The translations under genes were made by a program, and so were the position numbers. Shown here piece by piece: positions 48,950 to 61,202 of a stretch of DNA of 64,000 nt (its first letter is position 1; the number at the start of each line of letters is the position of its first letter). The stretch is from Coraliomargarita algicola (GTDB lineage: Bacteria > Verrucomicrobiota > Verrucomicrobiia > Opitutales > Coraliomargaritaceae). The DNA is taken from positions 3,003,001-3,067,000 of the forward strand of contig NZ_CP138858.1 in NCBI RefSeq assembly GCF_033878955.1. Reading direction: 5' to 3'. The notes beneath the pieces are model-generated. The model had not been told where the DNA came from. It made no database searches and saw nothing but the letters and a program-made list of their open reading frames with translations.

Positions 48950-49405
48950 ATGAGAGCGGTGATTCAACGAGTATCGAAAGCGCATGTAACTGTGGCCGGC
49001 GAGGTGGTCGGCCAGATCGGGCCCGGTGTATTGGTCTTTCTGGGCGTGGGTAAGGAGGATTCGCAGGCGGATGCCGATTGGTTGGTCCGGCGCATCGTTA
49101 AGTTGCGCATCTTTGAGTCGGAGCCAGGGCGTATGAATGAATCCTTGTTGGATATCTGTGGGCAGGCATTGGTGATCAGCCAGTTCACCTTGTTCGGTAG
49201 TTTGAAGAAGGGGAATCGGCCGTCGTTTAACCGCGCTGCATTGCCGGAGCAGGCGGTGCCGCTTTACGAGTATTTTGTGACTCGCTTGAGGCAGGACTTG
49301 GGCCAAACAGTGGCGGCCGGGGTGTTTGGCGCGCACATGGATATCGAGGCCCAGAATGATGGGCCTATCACATTGGTAGTGGATACGCAGGAGCGAGACT
49401 TTTGA
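48950..49405 (+). CDS. dtd: D-aminoacyl-tRNA deacylase
   Basis: A 151-aa protein: 'MRAVIQRVSKAHVTVAGEVV', 'GPGVLVFLGVGKEDSQADAD', 'LLDICGQALVISQFTLFGS' and 'EAQNDGPITLVVDTQERD'. The SQ-x-T-L and GP-[VI]-T motifs form the active site; here V is replaced by I. It removes D-amino acids wrongly attached to tRNA. Single gene between a lipoprotein gene and the convergent YceI gene. Confidence 0.95.
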   Translation: MRAVIQRVSKAHVTVAGEVVGQIGPGVLVFLGVGKEDSQADADWLVRRIVKLRIFESEPGRMNESLLDICGQALVISQFTLFGSLKKGNRPSFNRAALPEQAVPLYEYFVTRLRQDLGQTVAAGVFGAHMDIEAQNDGPITLVVDTQERDF

Positions 49406-49417
49406 TCGCCAGGGCGA

Positions 49418-49990
49418 TTATTGCCGATGCGCTTCGATGTTGATGGTGACGTTCACTTCGTTGCCGACCGCGGGTTGACCGCCATTCACGCCCCATTCGG
49501 TGCGATCCAGTGTGGTGGTGGCTTCCCATCCGGAAAGGTATTTCCCACGCATGCCTTCGCCGAAGCCGAGTAGTTCGACATCGAGGGTGACGGGTTTAGT
49601 GATGCCGTTAAAGCTGAGGTCGCCAGTGACTTTGAATTGGTTTTCGTCCTCCGTGGCCTTCCACTGGGTGGACTTAAAGGTCATGAGTGGATGTTTGGCT
49701 GCGTTGAAGTAGTCGTCTTCCTGCAGGTGTGCATCACGCTTGTCGCTATCGGTGTCGACGGAAGGGATCTGGATCGTGGCTTCGACGGAGTTTTGGCTGA
49801 GGTCGTCGCGGTTAATGGTGAGTGTGCCTTCGAACTCGGAAAAGTTGCCCGTGGTCTTAGCGACGAAGTGGCGGATGCTGAATTTTACCGAGGAGTGGCT
49901 GGTGTCGATTACGTAGGTTTCCACTTCGGCGGCATGGCCAATGAGTGAAGCTAGAACTGCGCTGGTAAGTAGGAGGATGGTTTTCTTCAT
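49418..49990 (-). CDS. YceI-family periplasmic protein
   Basis: A 190-aa protein with a signal peptide (ILLLTSAVLASLIGHAA) and the YceI lipocalin-like barrel: 'YVIDTSHSSVKFSIRHFVA', 'GNFSEFEGTLTI', 'DAHLQEDDYFNAAKHPLMTF' and 'DLSFNGITKPVTLDVELLGF'. Family members bind isoprenoid or amphipathic lipids. It is the third gene after an ECF sigma factor and its probable anti-sigma factor, so it may be a regulon member. Confidence 0.9.
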   Translation of the reverse strand: MKKTILLLTSAVLASLIGHAAEVETYVIDTSHSSVKFSIRHFVAKTTGNFSEFEGTLTINRDDLSQNSVEATIQIPSVDTDSDKRDAHLQEDDYFNAAKHPLMTFKSTQWKATEDENQFKVTGDLSFNGITKPVTLDVELLGFGEGMRGKYLSGWEATTTLDRTEWGVNGGQPAVGNEVNVTINIEAHRQ

Positions 49991-50032
49991 GATTGATTGC
50001 GTCCTTTATAATGGTAATTGCACGCGGGGTGC

Positions 50033-50884
50033 CTAGATGAATTCGGGAATGTTCTCTTTGGTTCCTTTGACAGAGAGGATTTTAACTTGTTCACCATCGA
50101 CCCAGATTTTGAAGGCTTTTCCAGAGCACTGGAATACTTCGGGCTCGAGCGGCAAGGCGTCGGGATATGTTGCTTTATCGGCAGTGATCAGGTGATAAGT
50201 CTGTCCGCCTTTGAAGCAAATCATGCTGAATTTGGCGCCTTCGTATTCATAGGTGATACAGCCGATCGTGGGTAATTTTTCCAAGCAATCGGGGATCGCT
50301 TGTGGCGAGGGTGAATGTTTACTGGCTAGGAATGTTTGCAACTTTTCGGCTTGTACATCGCGGTGTTCAAACTGGCTTCTGCGCAGGGAGTCGATTTCGT
50401 TCGAGAGGAACTGAATGACGGGGGGGAGGCCTGCAACGGCTGCTTGCTCGGTGGGCTGTGAGCTTTTGGGCACATTCATGATGGCCATCATGACCACGAA
50501 GAGCGCGGCGATTCCGGCCCATGGGCTTTGCCACCATGCGCGGGCTTGCGGTGTGTTGCTGGTGTCTTGGGGGAAGTCTTCGCGGGCGCTGGGTTCGAAA
50601 GGAATGCTGGCATCGCTAGCTACGTCGCTGGCCGTATCGCTGGCATGTGCCTGGTGGAGGCGCATGCCTGCCAGAATGCTGGCCTTTAGGTCGACGGGAA
50701 CTTCGACGGCGCAGATGCTCTCGCTGATGCGGGCGTCGATGGCTTGTTGTTCGTCAAACCAATCTTTGAGTTCGGGATCGTTTTCGAGCAGGGCAAAGGC
50801 TTCGGCAAGCACGGGGTCTTGACGATCGTCTGTATTGCCGGGACGGCAGAGTTCGAGGAGTTGTTTGGCTTCTTCGCGGTTCAT
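50033..50884 (-). CDS. probable anti-sigma factor, membrane-bound
   Basis: A 283-aa protein. The N-terminal cytoplasmic part ('NREEAKQLLELCRPGNTDDR', 'FALLENDPELKDWFDEQQAI') is helical and acidic. A single membrane helix (WAGIAALFVVMMAIMNVP, about residues 145-162) follows, and the outside part has cysteines ('IPDCLEKLPTIGCITYEY', 'FSMICFKGGQTYHLI'). It has no HxxxCxxC zinc motif. Position 12 bp after an ECF sigma gene and topology suggest it sequesters that sigma. The outer 'GCI-YEY...FSMICFKGG' domain may sense the signal. Confidence 0.75.
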   Translation of the reverse strand: MNREEAKQLLELCRPGNTDDRQDPVLAEAFALLENDPELKDWFDEQQAIDARISESICAVEVPVDLKASILAGMRLHQAHASDTASDVASDASIPFEPSAREDFPQDTSNTPQARAWWQSPWAGIAALFVVMMAIMNVPKSSQPTEQAAVAGLPPVIQFLSNEIDSLRRSQFEHRDVQAEKLQTFLASKHSPSPQAIPDCLEKLPTIGCITYEYEGAKFSMICFKGGQTYHLITADKATYPDALPLEPEVFQCSGKAFKIWVDGEQVKILSVKGTKENIPEFI

Positions 50885-50896
50885 TACGTGACTCCT

Positions 50897-51409
50897 TTAG
50901 GCGGTTTCGGTTTCCTTGCGTTTAAAAATGTCGCGCAGCTGTGCTTTGCCTCGGGAGAGGCGCGACATGATGGTGCCGATGGGCACGTCCAAGGTTTCGG
51001 CGATCTCTTTATATGAGAGATCTTTCATGTAAAATAGGGCGAGTGGCTGACGGTAAACTTCGTCAACCTCTTCGAGGGCTTGGACGGCTAGGTTGGCGTC
51101 CAATGAGCGACGGATATGTGGCTCTTCGGTGCCGCCGACGACTTCGAGCATCTCGGGCTCGTAATGGTCCATGCGGCTGTCTTTGCGGCGGCGACGTAAA
51201 AACTCGCGATAGAGCGTGGTGAATAACCAGGATTTCACCTTGGACTTATCGCGCAAGCTGTCGCCCTTTTCTGCAAAGATGAAAAAAGTCTGCTGGGCGA
51301 GGTCGCCCGCCTCATGCTCGTTTTTGGCTAGGCTGTAGCCGAAACGATAGAGCGGTTGATAATAGGCACTCACGATTTCGTCGAAGTTTAAGGTTTCTGT
51401 ATCGTTCAT
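50897..51409 (-). CDS. ECF-type RNA polymerase sigma factor
   Basis: A 170-aa sigma-70-family protein with region 2 ('IVSAYYQPLYRFGYSLAKNE', 'EAGDLAQQTFFIFAEKG', 'KVKSWLFTTLYREFLRRRR') and region 4 ('EEVDEVYRQPLALFYMKDLS', 'YKEIAETLDVPIGTIMSRLS', 'RGKAQLRDIF'). It has no region 1 or 3, as in ECF sigmas. Controlled most likely by the anti-sigma gene just downstream. Promoter target unknown; the YceI gene is a candidate. Confidence 0.93.
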   Translation of the reverse strand: MNDTETLNFDEIVSAYYQPLYRFGYSLAKNEHEAGDLAQQTFFIFAEKGDSLRDKSKVKSWLFTTLYREFLRRRRKDSRMDHYEPEMLEVVGGTEEPHIRRSLDANLAVQALEEVDEVYRQPLALFYMKDLSYKEIAETLDVPIGTIMSRLSRGKAQLRDIFKRKETETA

Positions 51410-51471
51410 GTGAGTGCTGGGGGCGGGGCTTATTCCCGAAATTATATATTGGTGTGGTATAGGGGGCGCGG

Positions 51472-52560
51472 CTAGAGGATTAGCATGGCATCTCCGTAGC
51501 TGTAAAAGCGATACTTGTGATCAATGGCTTCGGCGTAAAGTTCCTTTAACCACTCGATTCCATCTTTGCTGCCTGGTGTCAAAAAGGCCGACACGAGGCA
51601 GAGTAGAGTGGATTTTGGTAGGTGAAAGTTTGTGATCATGCCGTCAATTCCCGCAAATTGTGCGGGTGGATAGATGTAAATGTCGGCCTCGGCTTGCACG
51701 GAGCCAGAGGGGGTGATGCAGCTTTCGGGGGCGCTTTGGCTGCGGCGCATGGCGTCTTCGATCGAGCGCACCGAGGTGGTGCCGACGGCGATGCGGGGGC
51801 CGGCTTCGGGCTTATTGAGCTCAGCAAAGGCGGTGGCTGGTATCTCATACCACTCGTGGTGGATGTTGTGGTCTTGGATGTTCTCGACTTGGATGGGGTG
51901 AAAGGTGCCGATGCCGACTTGTAGGGTGAGATCGTGAAATTGTGCGCCGCTTTTCTCTAGTTCGGAGATCAGGCCGGGGGTGAAGTGGAGTCCGGCAGTG
52001 GGTGCGGCCACCGCGATGCGTTTGTCCAAATCGGCATAGACGGTCTGGTAGCGCTCGTTGTCGTTTTGGCGACGCGGGTCGTCCTGGCTGCGCTCGATGT
52101 AGGGGGGCAGGGGCAGGATGCCGAGTCGCTCCGAGAGCTCGGTGACTGATTCGTCGCGTTCGGGATGAAAGCGGACGCGGTAGTTGCCGTTGCTGCCGGC
52201 TTCCAGCACCTCGGCGTGATATTCGCCGGGCAGGCCGAAGCGACCCGCGTTGAAGGTTTTCTTGCCGGGCTTGAGCAGGCACCACCAAGTCGTTGCGTCT
52301 TCGGCGGGCTGTAACAGCAGGCACTCGACCTTGCCGCCGGTCGGGCGTTGGCCAAAGAGGCGTGCTTTGAGCACCGCCGCGTTGTTGCGGAAAAAGCGTG
52401 CTTGGGGGGGCAGGTATTGGCCGATCTCTGAGAAATGTGTGTGCGTCACGCGACGGGTGGCGCGGTCGACGACCATCAAGCGGGAGGCATCGCGAACGGC
52501 TGCGGGTTCTTGCGCGATGAGCTCTGTGGGGAGGTGATAGTCGAAGAGGGAAATATTCAT
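51472..52560 (-). CDS. queA: tRNA preQ1(34) S-adenosylmethionine ribosyltransferase-isomerase
   Basis: A 362-aa protein: 'LFDYHLPTELIAQEPAAVRD', 'SRLMVVDRATRRVTHTHFSE', 'VAAPTAGLHFTPGLISELE', 'LQVGIGTFHPIQVENIQDH' and 'MITNFHLPKSTLLCLVSAFL', all QueA signatures. It transfers the ribosyl part of SAM to preQ1 in tRNA, giving epoxyqueuosine. Other queuosine genes are not in the window. It is divergent from prfB. Confidence 0.96.
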   Translation of the reverse strand: MNISLFDYHLPTELIAQEPAAVRDASRLMVVDRATRRVTHTHFSEIGQYLPPQARFFRNNAAVLKARLFGQRPTGGKVECLLLQPAEDATTWWCLLKPGKKTFNAGRFGLPGEYHAEVLEAGSNGNYRVRFHPERDESVTELSERLGILPLPPYIERSQDDPRRQNDNERYQTVYADLDKRIAVAAPTAGLHFTPGLISELEKSGAQFHDLTLQVGIGTFHPIQVENIQDHNIHHEWYEIPATAFAELNKPEAGPRIAVGTTSVRSIEDAMRRSQSAPESCITPSGSVQAEADIYIYPPAQFAGIDGMITNFHLPKSTLLCLVSAFLTPGSKDGIEWLKELYAEAIDHKYRFYSYGDAMLIL

Positions 52561-52642
52561 TGCAGAGCTTTTTCGCGTGGGAAGGCGGCGAGGTAAACAT
52601 TTTTATCTTTAATATTTGGCCGGCTTTGTTGCTATGAGGCGC

Positions 52643-53804
<1,162 letters not shown>

Positions 53805-54103
53805 GTAAGAGAAAACTGATATAGAAAACTAACATGGTTGGTTTACCCGCAATTTCAGGCTGTCTGCAGCAAATCGCTGTTTATGGCAGTTAAGAAGAAA
53901 ACGAAACTCCCAATGTCACGGAGAATGGTTTCACCATTTTGCGCGATTTGATTGTTTCTGTTTGTATTAAATGCTTTGATACGGCGTTGTTTCGCGCCGT
54001 CTCTTGACATATTTGCGTGCTCAGGCAGGTGTATTGTTCTTATTGGATTTTCTCCGCATTTAGTTCGTTGAAGGGCTTGAGCGAGGGTCCTACACCACTC
54101 GAT
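53805..54103. other. intergenic gap after prfB
   Basis: About 300 bp. It contains a GGCG-TTGTTTC-CGCC-type small hairpin near 53985 and a TTGACA hexamer at about 54004 that could be the -35 of the next gene, though no well spaced -10 was found. Nothing else recognised. Confidence 0.35.
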
Positions 54104-55537
<1,434 letters not shown>

Positions 55538-55570
55538 ACGGTCGAATAGGACAGGCGTGGCACTTTTTAG

Positions 55571-55610
55571 AAGACGAAGCGCAGATTTGTGCAGAATCGG
55601 CGTCTTTTTT
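55571..55610 (+). terminator. Rho-independent terminator
   Basis: AAGACG and CGTCTT close an outer stem around GCGCAGATTTGTGC, which pairs within itself, and six T follow. It lies 33 bp after the stop of the ATP-grasp-like gene. Confidence 0.65.
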
Positions 55611-55704
55611 GCTTTCTAACTTCCCTATCTGAGCGAAATGCCTATGAAATTCAAATGCACGGGTGCCGCTGAGCCAACGATATTTTACCTAACATCAGTT
55701 TCTC

Positions 55705-58236
55705 ATGACAACAAAAGCTACAAAGTCTAAAAGATCTTCCACTAAAAAAGCACCCTCCGCAAAGGTCGCGGAGAAGGCTTTTCGTTTCGACGTTGGTGAT
55801 ACTAAAGAGTCGATGAAGACATCGATTCTGAATCACTTGCGTTTTACGCTGGCACGCCACCAGGCGAGCGCGACTAAGGACGAGTGGTGGACGGCCACCT
55901 GTTATGCGGTGCGCGACCGCCTGCTGGATCGTTTTATGAAGACCCAGGCAGTGCATCACGAGCAAAAGGTGCGCCGTGCCTATTACCTGAGTTTGGAATA
56001 TTTGATGGGCCGCCTGTTGGTGAATAATTTGCATAATGCCGGACTGTTCGATCAGACGCGCGATGCGCTGACGGAGCTGGGGCAAGATTTTAATGAAGTT
56101 TGCGACGAAGAGGCCGATATGGGGCTTGGTAATGGTGGCCTTGGTCGCCTCGCAGCATGTTTCCTGGATTCGCTGGCCACACTGGATTTGCCAGCGGTCG
56201 GTTATGGTATCCACTACGAATTCGGTCTATTCCGTCAGGAGTTTAAGGACGGCTATCAAGTCGAGCATCCGGATGTCTGGATGGAGAAAGGCTGCCCCTG
56301 GGAAGTGATGCGCCCGAATTACGCTCAAAAGGTACAACTGTATGGTCGTGTCGAGCACCAGATGGACAGCAAGGGCGTCTTTAAGCCAAAGTGGGTGGAC
56401 TGCAAGGTGCTTGAGGGCGTGCCCTATGATATTGGTATCGTTGGGCATGGTGGCGAGACGGTTAATTTCTTGCGCCTGTGGGATTCCAAATCGACTCAAG
56501 AGTTTGATCTTAATATTTTCAATGAGGGAGGCTATGTCGAAGCCGTTCGCGAAAAGGCAATGGGGGAGACAATCTCCAAGGTGCTTTATCCAAATGACTC
56601 GACTGAAAATGGTAAGGAGCTGCGCTTGGTGCAGCAGTATTTCTTCGTGAGTTGCTCGCTGAAGGATATCATCCGCCGCTTCCATGCAAATCATAGTGAT
56701 TGGGCGGATTTTGATGATTACAATGCGATTCAGCTAAACGACACCCACCCTGCGATCGCAATTCCGGAATTGATGCGCCTCTTGATCGATGAGTATGGTC
56801 TCGACTGGGATGCGGCTTGGAAGATCACGCGTAACACTTGCAACTATACCAACCACACCTTACTGCCAGAGGCGCTGGAAAAGTGGAGTGTGCCTCTCTT
56901 TGAAAAGGTATTGCCGCGTCATTTGGAAATCATTTACGAGATCAACGCTCGCTTCCTGCAAGACGAAGTCGAAGCGAAATGGCCTGGGGATGATGCTAAG
57001 AAGTCCGAGCTCTCCATCATCGAAGAGGGCTATCCTAAGATGGTGCGCATGGCCTATCTGTCTGTGGTGGGCTCGACCAAGGTCAATGGTGTGGCTGCGC
57101 TGCACACTGAACTATTGAAGAAGCATCTCTTCGCGACCTTCCACGAACTCTATCCGAACAAGTTGATCAATATGACCAATGGCATTACGCCGCGCCGCTG
57201 GTTGCTGGCCTGTAATCCAGGCTTAAGTGAATTGATCACAGAGAAGGTTGGCGATGATTGGCCGAAACATCTCGATCAATTGCAGGACATTGCAAAACTC
57301 GCCGACGACGCGGAATTCCAAGAGCGTTTCATGGACATTAAGCGCTCGAATAAGCAAGCCTTTGCCGATTTCGTGTTGGAAGATTCGGGCACGGTTATTA
57401 GCCCTGATGCGCTCTTTGATGTGCAGATCAAGCGTCTGCACGAATACAAGCGCCAGCACCTAAACCTGCTGCACATCCTTACGCTCTACCGCCGTCTTTT
57501 GAACGATCCGAGTTATGAGATGAATCCGCGTGTCTTTATCTTCGGAGCGAAGGCTGCGCCAGGCTACGCGCTGGCTAAGAACATCATTCGCGCCATCAAC
57601 AAGGTGGCCGATAAGGTGAACAACGATCCCCGCATTAACGATAAGATTAAAATCGTCTTCCCGCAAAACTATCGCGTGACCATGGCAGAAAAGATGATCC
57701 CAGCTGCGGATCTCTCCGAGCAAATCTCGACTGCAGGTAAGGAAGCTTCCGGCACCGGCAACATGAAGCTGGCCCTGAATGGCGCACTGACTATCGGCAC
57801 CCTGGATGGAGCCAATGTGGAAATCGGCGAAGAAGTTGGCGACGACAATATTTTCATCTTCGGTAATACGGTCGAGCAGGTCGATGCGATTCGCTCCAAG
57901 GGCTACAATCCATACGATTATTACAACAGCAATTGGGAGCTTAAGGCTGTCATTGACTGGTTGCGCTCCGATTACTTCACTCCTGGCGAGCACGACGCTT
58001 TTGCGCCGCTTTGCAGCAGCTGGCTGGAAGGGGGCGACCCATTCCTTTGCCTTGCAGACTACGCCGACTATGTGCGTGCTCAGGAAGAAGTGGATAAAGC
58101 CTTCAGCGATAAGAAACGCTGGGCCAAGATGGCCATTATGAATACTGCGCGCGTAGGCAAGTTCTCCTCCGACCGCACCATTGCACAATACGCAGAGCAA
58201 ATCTGGCATCTTAAGCCCGTCAAAATCGGTGCTTAG
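55705..58236 (+). CDS. glgP: glycogen/starch/alpha-glucan phosphorylase
   Basis: An 843-aa enzyme with a basic 25-residue N-terminal extension (TTKATKSKRSSTKKAPSAK). Family motifs: 'RAYYLSLEYLMGRLLVNNLH', 'GLGNGGLGRLAACFLDSLAT', 'AIQLNDTHPAIAIPELMRLL', 'LFDVQIKRLHEYKRQHLNLL', 'VFPQNYRVTMAEKMIPAADL' and the PLP lysine in 'EASGTGNMKLALNGALTIG'. It releases glucose-1-phosphate from glycogen. Start ATG 55705. With the GH13 enzyme it suggests stored or imported alpha-glucan use. Confidence 0.96.
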   Translation: MTTKATKSKRSSTKKAPSAKVAEKAFRFDVGDTKESMKTSILNHLRFTLARHQASATKDEWWTATCYAVRDRLLDRFMKTQAVHHEQKVRRAYYLSLEYLMGRLLVNNLHNAGLFDQTRDALTELGQDFNEVCDEEADMGLGNGGLGRLAACFLDSLATLDLPAVGYGIHYEFGLFRQEFKDGYQVEHPDVWMEKGCPWEVMRPNYAQKVQLYGRVEHQMDSKGVFKPKWVDCKVLEGVPYDIGIVGHGGETVNFLRLWDSKSTQEFDLNIFNEGGYVEAVREKAMGETISKVLYPNDSTENGKELRLVQQYFFVSCSLKDIIRRFHANHSDWADFDDYNAIQLNDTHPAIAIPELMRLLIDEYGLDWDAAWKITRNTCNYTNHTLLPEALEKWSVPLFEKVLPRHLEIIYEINARFLQDEVEAKWPGDDAKKSELSIIEEGYPKMVRMAYLSVVGSTKVNGVAALHTELLKKHLFATFHELYPNKLINMTNGITPRRWLLACNPGLSELITEKVGDDWPKHLDQLQDIAKLADDAEFQERFMDIKRSNKQAFADFVLEDSGTVISPDALFDVQIKRLHEYKRQHLNLLHILTLYRRLLNDPSYEMNPRVFIFGAKAAPGYALAKNIIRAINKVADKVNNDPRINDKIKIVFPQNYRVTMAEKMIPAADLSEQISTAGKEASGTGNMKLALNGALTIGTLDGANVEIGEEVGDDNIFIFGNTVEQVDAIRSKGYNPYDYYNSNWELKAVIDWLRSDYFTPGEHDAFAPLCSSWLEGGDPFLCLADYADYVRAQEEVDKAFSDKKRWAKMAIMNTARVGKFSSDRTIAQYAEQIWHLKPVKIGA

Positions 58237-58239
58237 TCC

Positions 58240-58420
58240 CTGAGGTCGGAGGTCAGAGAACAGAGGTCAGAGAACAGAGGTCAGCTACTGTGAAGCAGTT
58301 CGTTATGGAAATCGCGGCATGCGCCATTTTGGCGAGATCGGAAGCGCTATAACTGATTGATATTCATATCGGGCCTCTGGCCTCTGTCTGCGGGCCTCTG
58401 TCTTCTGACTGCTCTCTCTC
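58240..58420. repeat. intergenic direct and inverted repeats (GAGGTCAGAGAACA type)
   Basis: GAGGTCAGAGAACA occurs twice in tandem and a third time in part at 58249-58284. About 95 bp later CCTCTGGCCTCTGTCTGCGG and GGCCTCTGTCTTCTGACTG (58377-58415) give the complementary strand version. Together they can form a large hairpin in the glgP to O-antigen-ligase-like gap. REP-like; no gene is present here. Confidence 0.65.
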
Positions 58421-58631
58421 AGGTTCATAATGTAAGAGTGTGTGTTTCAGCGCTTCCAGTGGCAGCGTTGTTATCATTGCGCGCGTACATGCTTAGAGCT
58501 GCCGTCAACACGACGATGATCATGTGCTTGCAAAGCGGTTTTAAAGCGACAGAACTACGCATGGCTAGTTTTTGACTCACGAAGCCAGCCGAAACCTCTT
58601 ACTTTCCAAATCCTTCTACTTTCGATCAGCA

Positions 58632-61202
58632 ATGGAGCCGAGTTCAGCTAAGCATCGTCGTCACTCATTGAAGCGGCGACACATGGGGCCTCCCGCCAAG
58701 GGAGCCCGCAAGCATGCATCCTCGAAGCGGGTCGCGCCGACGGAATCTTTCGCGCCGCCTCCAGTGGCTTCGCGCAGAATGATTAGCTTGCCCAAACCGC
58801 CGGGGCCACCGCCTGCGTTTAAGCTGTTTCTAGGCGCATTTTTGAGTGTGATGCTCTTAATCGCACTCGGTGGGGGCTATAATGCAGTGGCTTTAGCATT
58901 TGCACTGTTGTTGCCGGGCATCGCCTTGGTGATCAAGCCTCCCAGCAAGGGGCTGGGGAAGCTCGGGGATTTTGGTTTCGTGGGCCTATTGCTGTGCTTG
59001 CTGCTGGCCTTTGTGCCGCAGTTTTATTGGCCGTCTGCCGCTTGGCGAGAGGAAGCAGCCGCACTCGGTATTGATTTGCCCGCGACTTTGTCGGTGCAGC
59101 CTTGGTTGAGTTTTGAGGCTTGGTTGCTGACGTTGGCGGGCTTTGGCTGGTTGTATGCGGCCTTGCAGTGGCCTGTGAATCTATCGGGGCGCCGTTGGTT
59201 GTATTTTGGATTGTCGATACTCGTTTGTGGGCTCGCGGGATTTGTGCTTTGGGGCAACCTAATGGGCGCGCGTTACCCCGCCGCGGGGGAAGTGGCTGTC
59301 TTTAGCTATTTCAAAGATCCCAAGCTGACGGCTAGTCTGCTGGCGATCGCTGGCATCGCCACTTTTATCTATTCCATCGAAGGGCTGCGTTCGCGCAACT
59401 TGGTGCCTCTAATCGGGGTGCCGGCAACTGTGCTTTGTTTCGCCGGCTTACTTGTGTCAGGGGCCTGTGTGGGGCTGTTACTGTATTTTTCCGGCATCGC
59501 ATTGTGGTTTGTTTGTAGTATACGCTCACGCTCTTTGCCACGTGCGTTTAAGTTCGGCTTCCCTCTGGTGGTGCTGATATTCGGCGTAGTGCTCGTGAAT
59601 AATGATCGCAGCGTGCAGCGTATGCTGGATCTCGTACGCACTGACACGCAGTTGAATGATCGCTTGCGACTGCCCGTATATGCGGATGCGACGGACATGG
59701 TGTTGGCTGCGCCATTGAGTGGTTTTGGGCTGGGCTCGTTTTCGGCTGTGTTCCCTCAGTATCGTGAGGCTTCTGCTAATTTTCAGACTGTGGCTCAGCC
59801 GAAGAGCGATCTTTTATGGCTTGCGTCTGAGGGCGGATTGCTGGCGCTTGTTTTCTTTGCGATCTTTCTATTCGCCTATGCCAAGCGTTGCCGTGGCATG
59901 CTGGAGGGGGCCAGTGCGAGTTATCGTTTGCTGGCTCTGATCGCGGTGATCATCTTTGCCTTGAACGGCTTATTCGATGTGCCATGGCACCGCCCCGGTA
60001 CGATGTACTTTGCGATTTTGTTGGCGGCGTTGGCATTGCCGACACGCACGCGAGCGGCCACCCATCTTCCCAAACTGTTCTGGCGAGCTTCGGGCGCATT
60101 ATTGATTTTGTTCGGCTTACTCTGGTTGGCGGCAGGACTTTTCAATGCACCGTTTTACTCAGCAGTTAAATTGTCACAGGCGCAGGCTACCTTAGAGGCG
60201 CAGCTGTCGGAGGGCACGAAGCCCCCGGAGCGACCGTCTGAGGCGGATTTCGCGAATGCGACAGCAGTCGCGGATAGCTGGGTCGCCCAGCGTCCTCTTG
60301 ACTGGCGGGCTTATTCGCTGCGTGCGCAACTTCGGTTGCAGGATACGCGGGATCTGGAGCAGGCCGATGCAGATTTTCGCCGTGCGCGTTTCGTCGAGCC
60401 GGTTTTGGGCGTGGTGAGTCAGGCCGAGGGGCGCGCTTGGTTGCCCTATGATCCAGAACGCGTGGTGGGGGCATGGCGAGAGACCTTGTTGCGAGAAATT
60501 GAGGATAAAGATCGCACTTACTCGAGCATGCTGCAGCAGGCCAGTGAGTCTTCAAGGCTGCAGGAGCGTATGGCCCGTCTGTCGGAAGTGGACCCTTACT
60601 ATCGTGCATTCTTTTTATGTTCTCTGCGTGGACGGGAACTACAGCGGGAGATGGCGCGTGAACTCGCGAAGGATGCCGGGTTGAAAGCTTACAACGTAAA
60701 ACTGCGCACTGAAATTGTGGAAAATTGGATCCAGCACGGAGACTTGAATTTGGCCGAAGCGTTCTTACAAAGCTATGAAGATTCCTTGGCCAATCGCTGG
60801 TGGCTGTGGTCTTTGTTATTAAAGGATCAGGCGAAATTCCAGCAGGCGATTCAACAGATTCGTGAGCATGTCGAGGTGCCTGAAATCCCGGCAGTGAAGG
60901 TGAACCTGGAAGAAGTGTCGATGGCACGTTTGACGCGTGAATATGCGGTTGATTCCGGAGACCGGATGAAGGGCGCGACTCTCATTTCGATTTATTTGGA
61001 GGGACAGGAATATGAAAAAGCCCTGTCTGTTTTGGACCGACTGCTTGAGACGCCTCAGCCACCCTTGTATCTCTACTACTGGCGCGCGGAGTGTCTCTAC
61101 CAGTTGCAGGATTATATTGAGAGCTGGTATTCTTTTGAGAAATATTTGGAGAGGCTGTGGGGACGGGATGACGCCGCTAACCCAGTAGCTCAGGGATCGT
61201 AA
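58632..61202 (+). CDS. O-antigen ligase/polymerase-like membrane protein with TPR-like tail
   Basis: An 856-aa protein from ATG 58632; a TTG 20 codons upstream is possible. A basic, proline-rich cytoplasmic N-terminus (about 75 residues) precedes ten or more membrane helices ('FKLFLGAFLSVMLLIALGGG', 'LVVLIFGVVLVNN'). The periplasmic loop 'PLSGFGLGSFSAVFPQYRE' is the Wzy/WaaL (O-antigen ligase) signature (G-x-G-x-G-x-F). The last 350 residues are helical and TPR-like ('LEQADADFRRARFVEPVLGV', 'LSVLDRLLETPQPPLYLYYW'). It may polymerise or ligate a surface glycan. Partner genes are not adjacent. Confidence 0.8.
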   Translation: MEPSSAKHRRHSLKRRHMGPPAKGARKHASSKRVAPTESFAPPPVASRRMISLPKPPGPPPAFKLFLGAFLSVMLLIALGGGYNAVALAFALLLPGIALVIKPPSKGLGKLGDFGFVGLLLCLLLAFVPQFYWPSAAWREEAAALGIDLPATLSVQPWLSFEAWLLTLAGFGWLYAALQWPVNLSGRRWLYFGLSILVCGLAGFVLWGNLMGARYPAAGEVAVFSYFKDPKLTASLLAIAGIATFIYSIEGLRSRNLVPLIGVPATVLCFAGLLVSGACVGLLLYFSGIALWFVCSIRSRSLPRAFKFGFPLVVLIFGVVLVNNDRSVQRMLDLVRTDTQLNDRLRLPVYADATDMVLAAPLSGFGLGSFSAVFPQYREASANFQTVAQPKSDLLWLASEGGLLALVFFAIFLFAYAKRCRGMLEGASASYRLLALIAVIIFALNGLFDVPWHRPGTMYFAILLAALALPTRTRAATHLPKLFWRASGALLILFGLLWLAAGLFNAPFYSAVKLSQAQATLEAQLSEGTKPPERPSEADFANATAVADSWVAQRPLDWRAYSLRAQLRLQDTRDLEQADADFRRARFVEPVLGVVSQAEGRAWLPYDPERVVGAWRETLLREIEDKDRTYSSMLQQASESSRLQERMARLSEVDPYYRAFFLCSLRGRELQREMARELAKDAGLKAYNVKLRTEIVENWIQHGDLNLAEAFLQSYEDSLANRWWLWSLLLKDQAKFQQAIQQIREHVEVPEIPAVKVNLEEVSMARLTREYAVDSGDRMKGATLISIYLEGQEYEKALSVLDRLLETPQPPLYLYYWRAECLYQLQDYIESWYSFEKYLERLWGRDDAANPVAQGS

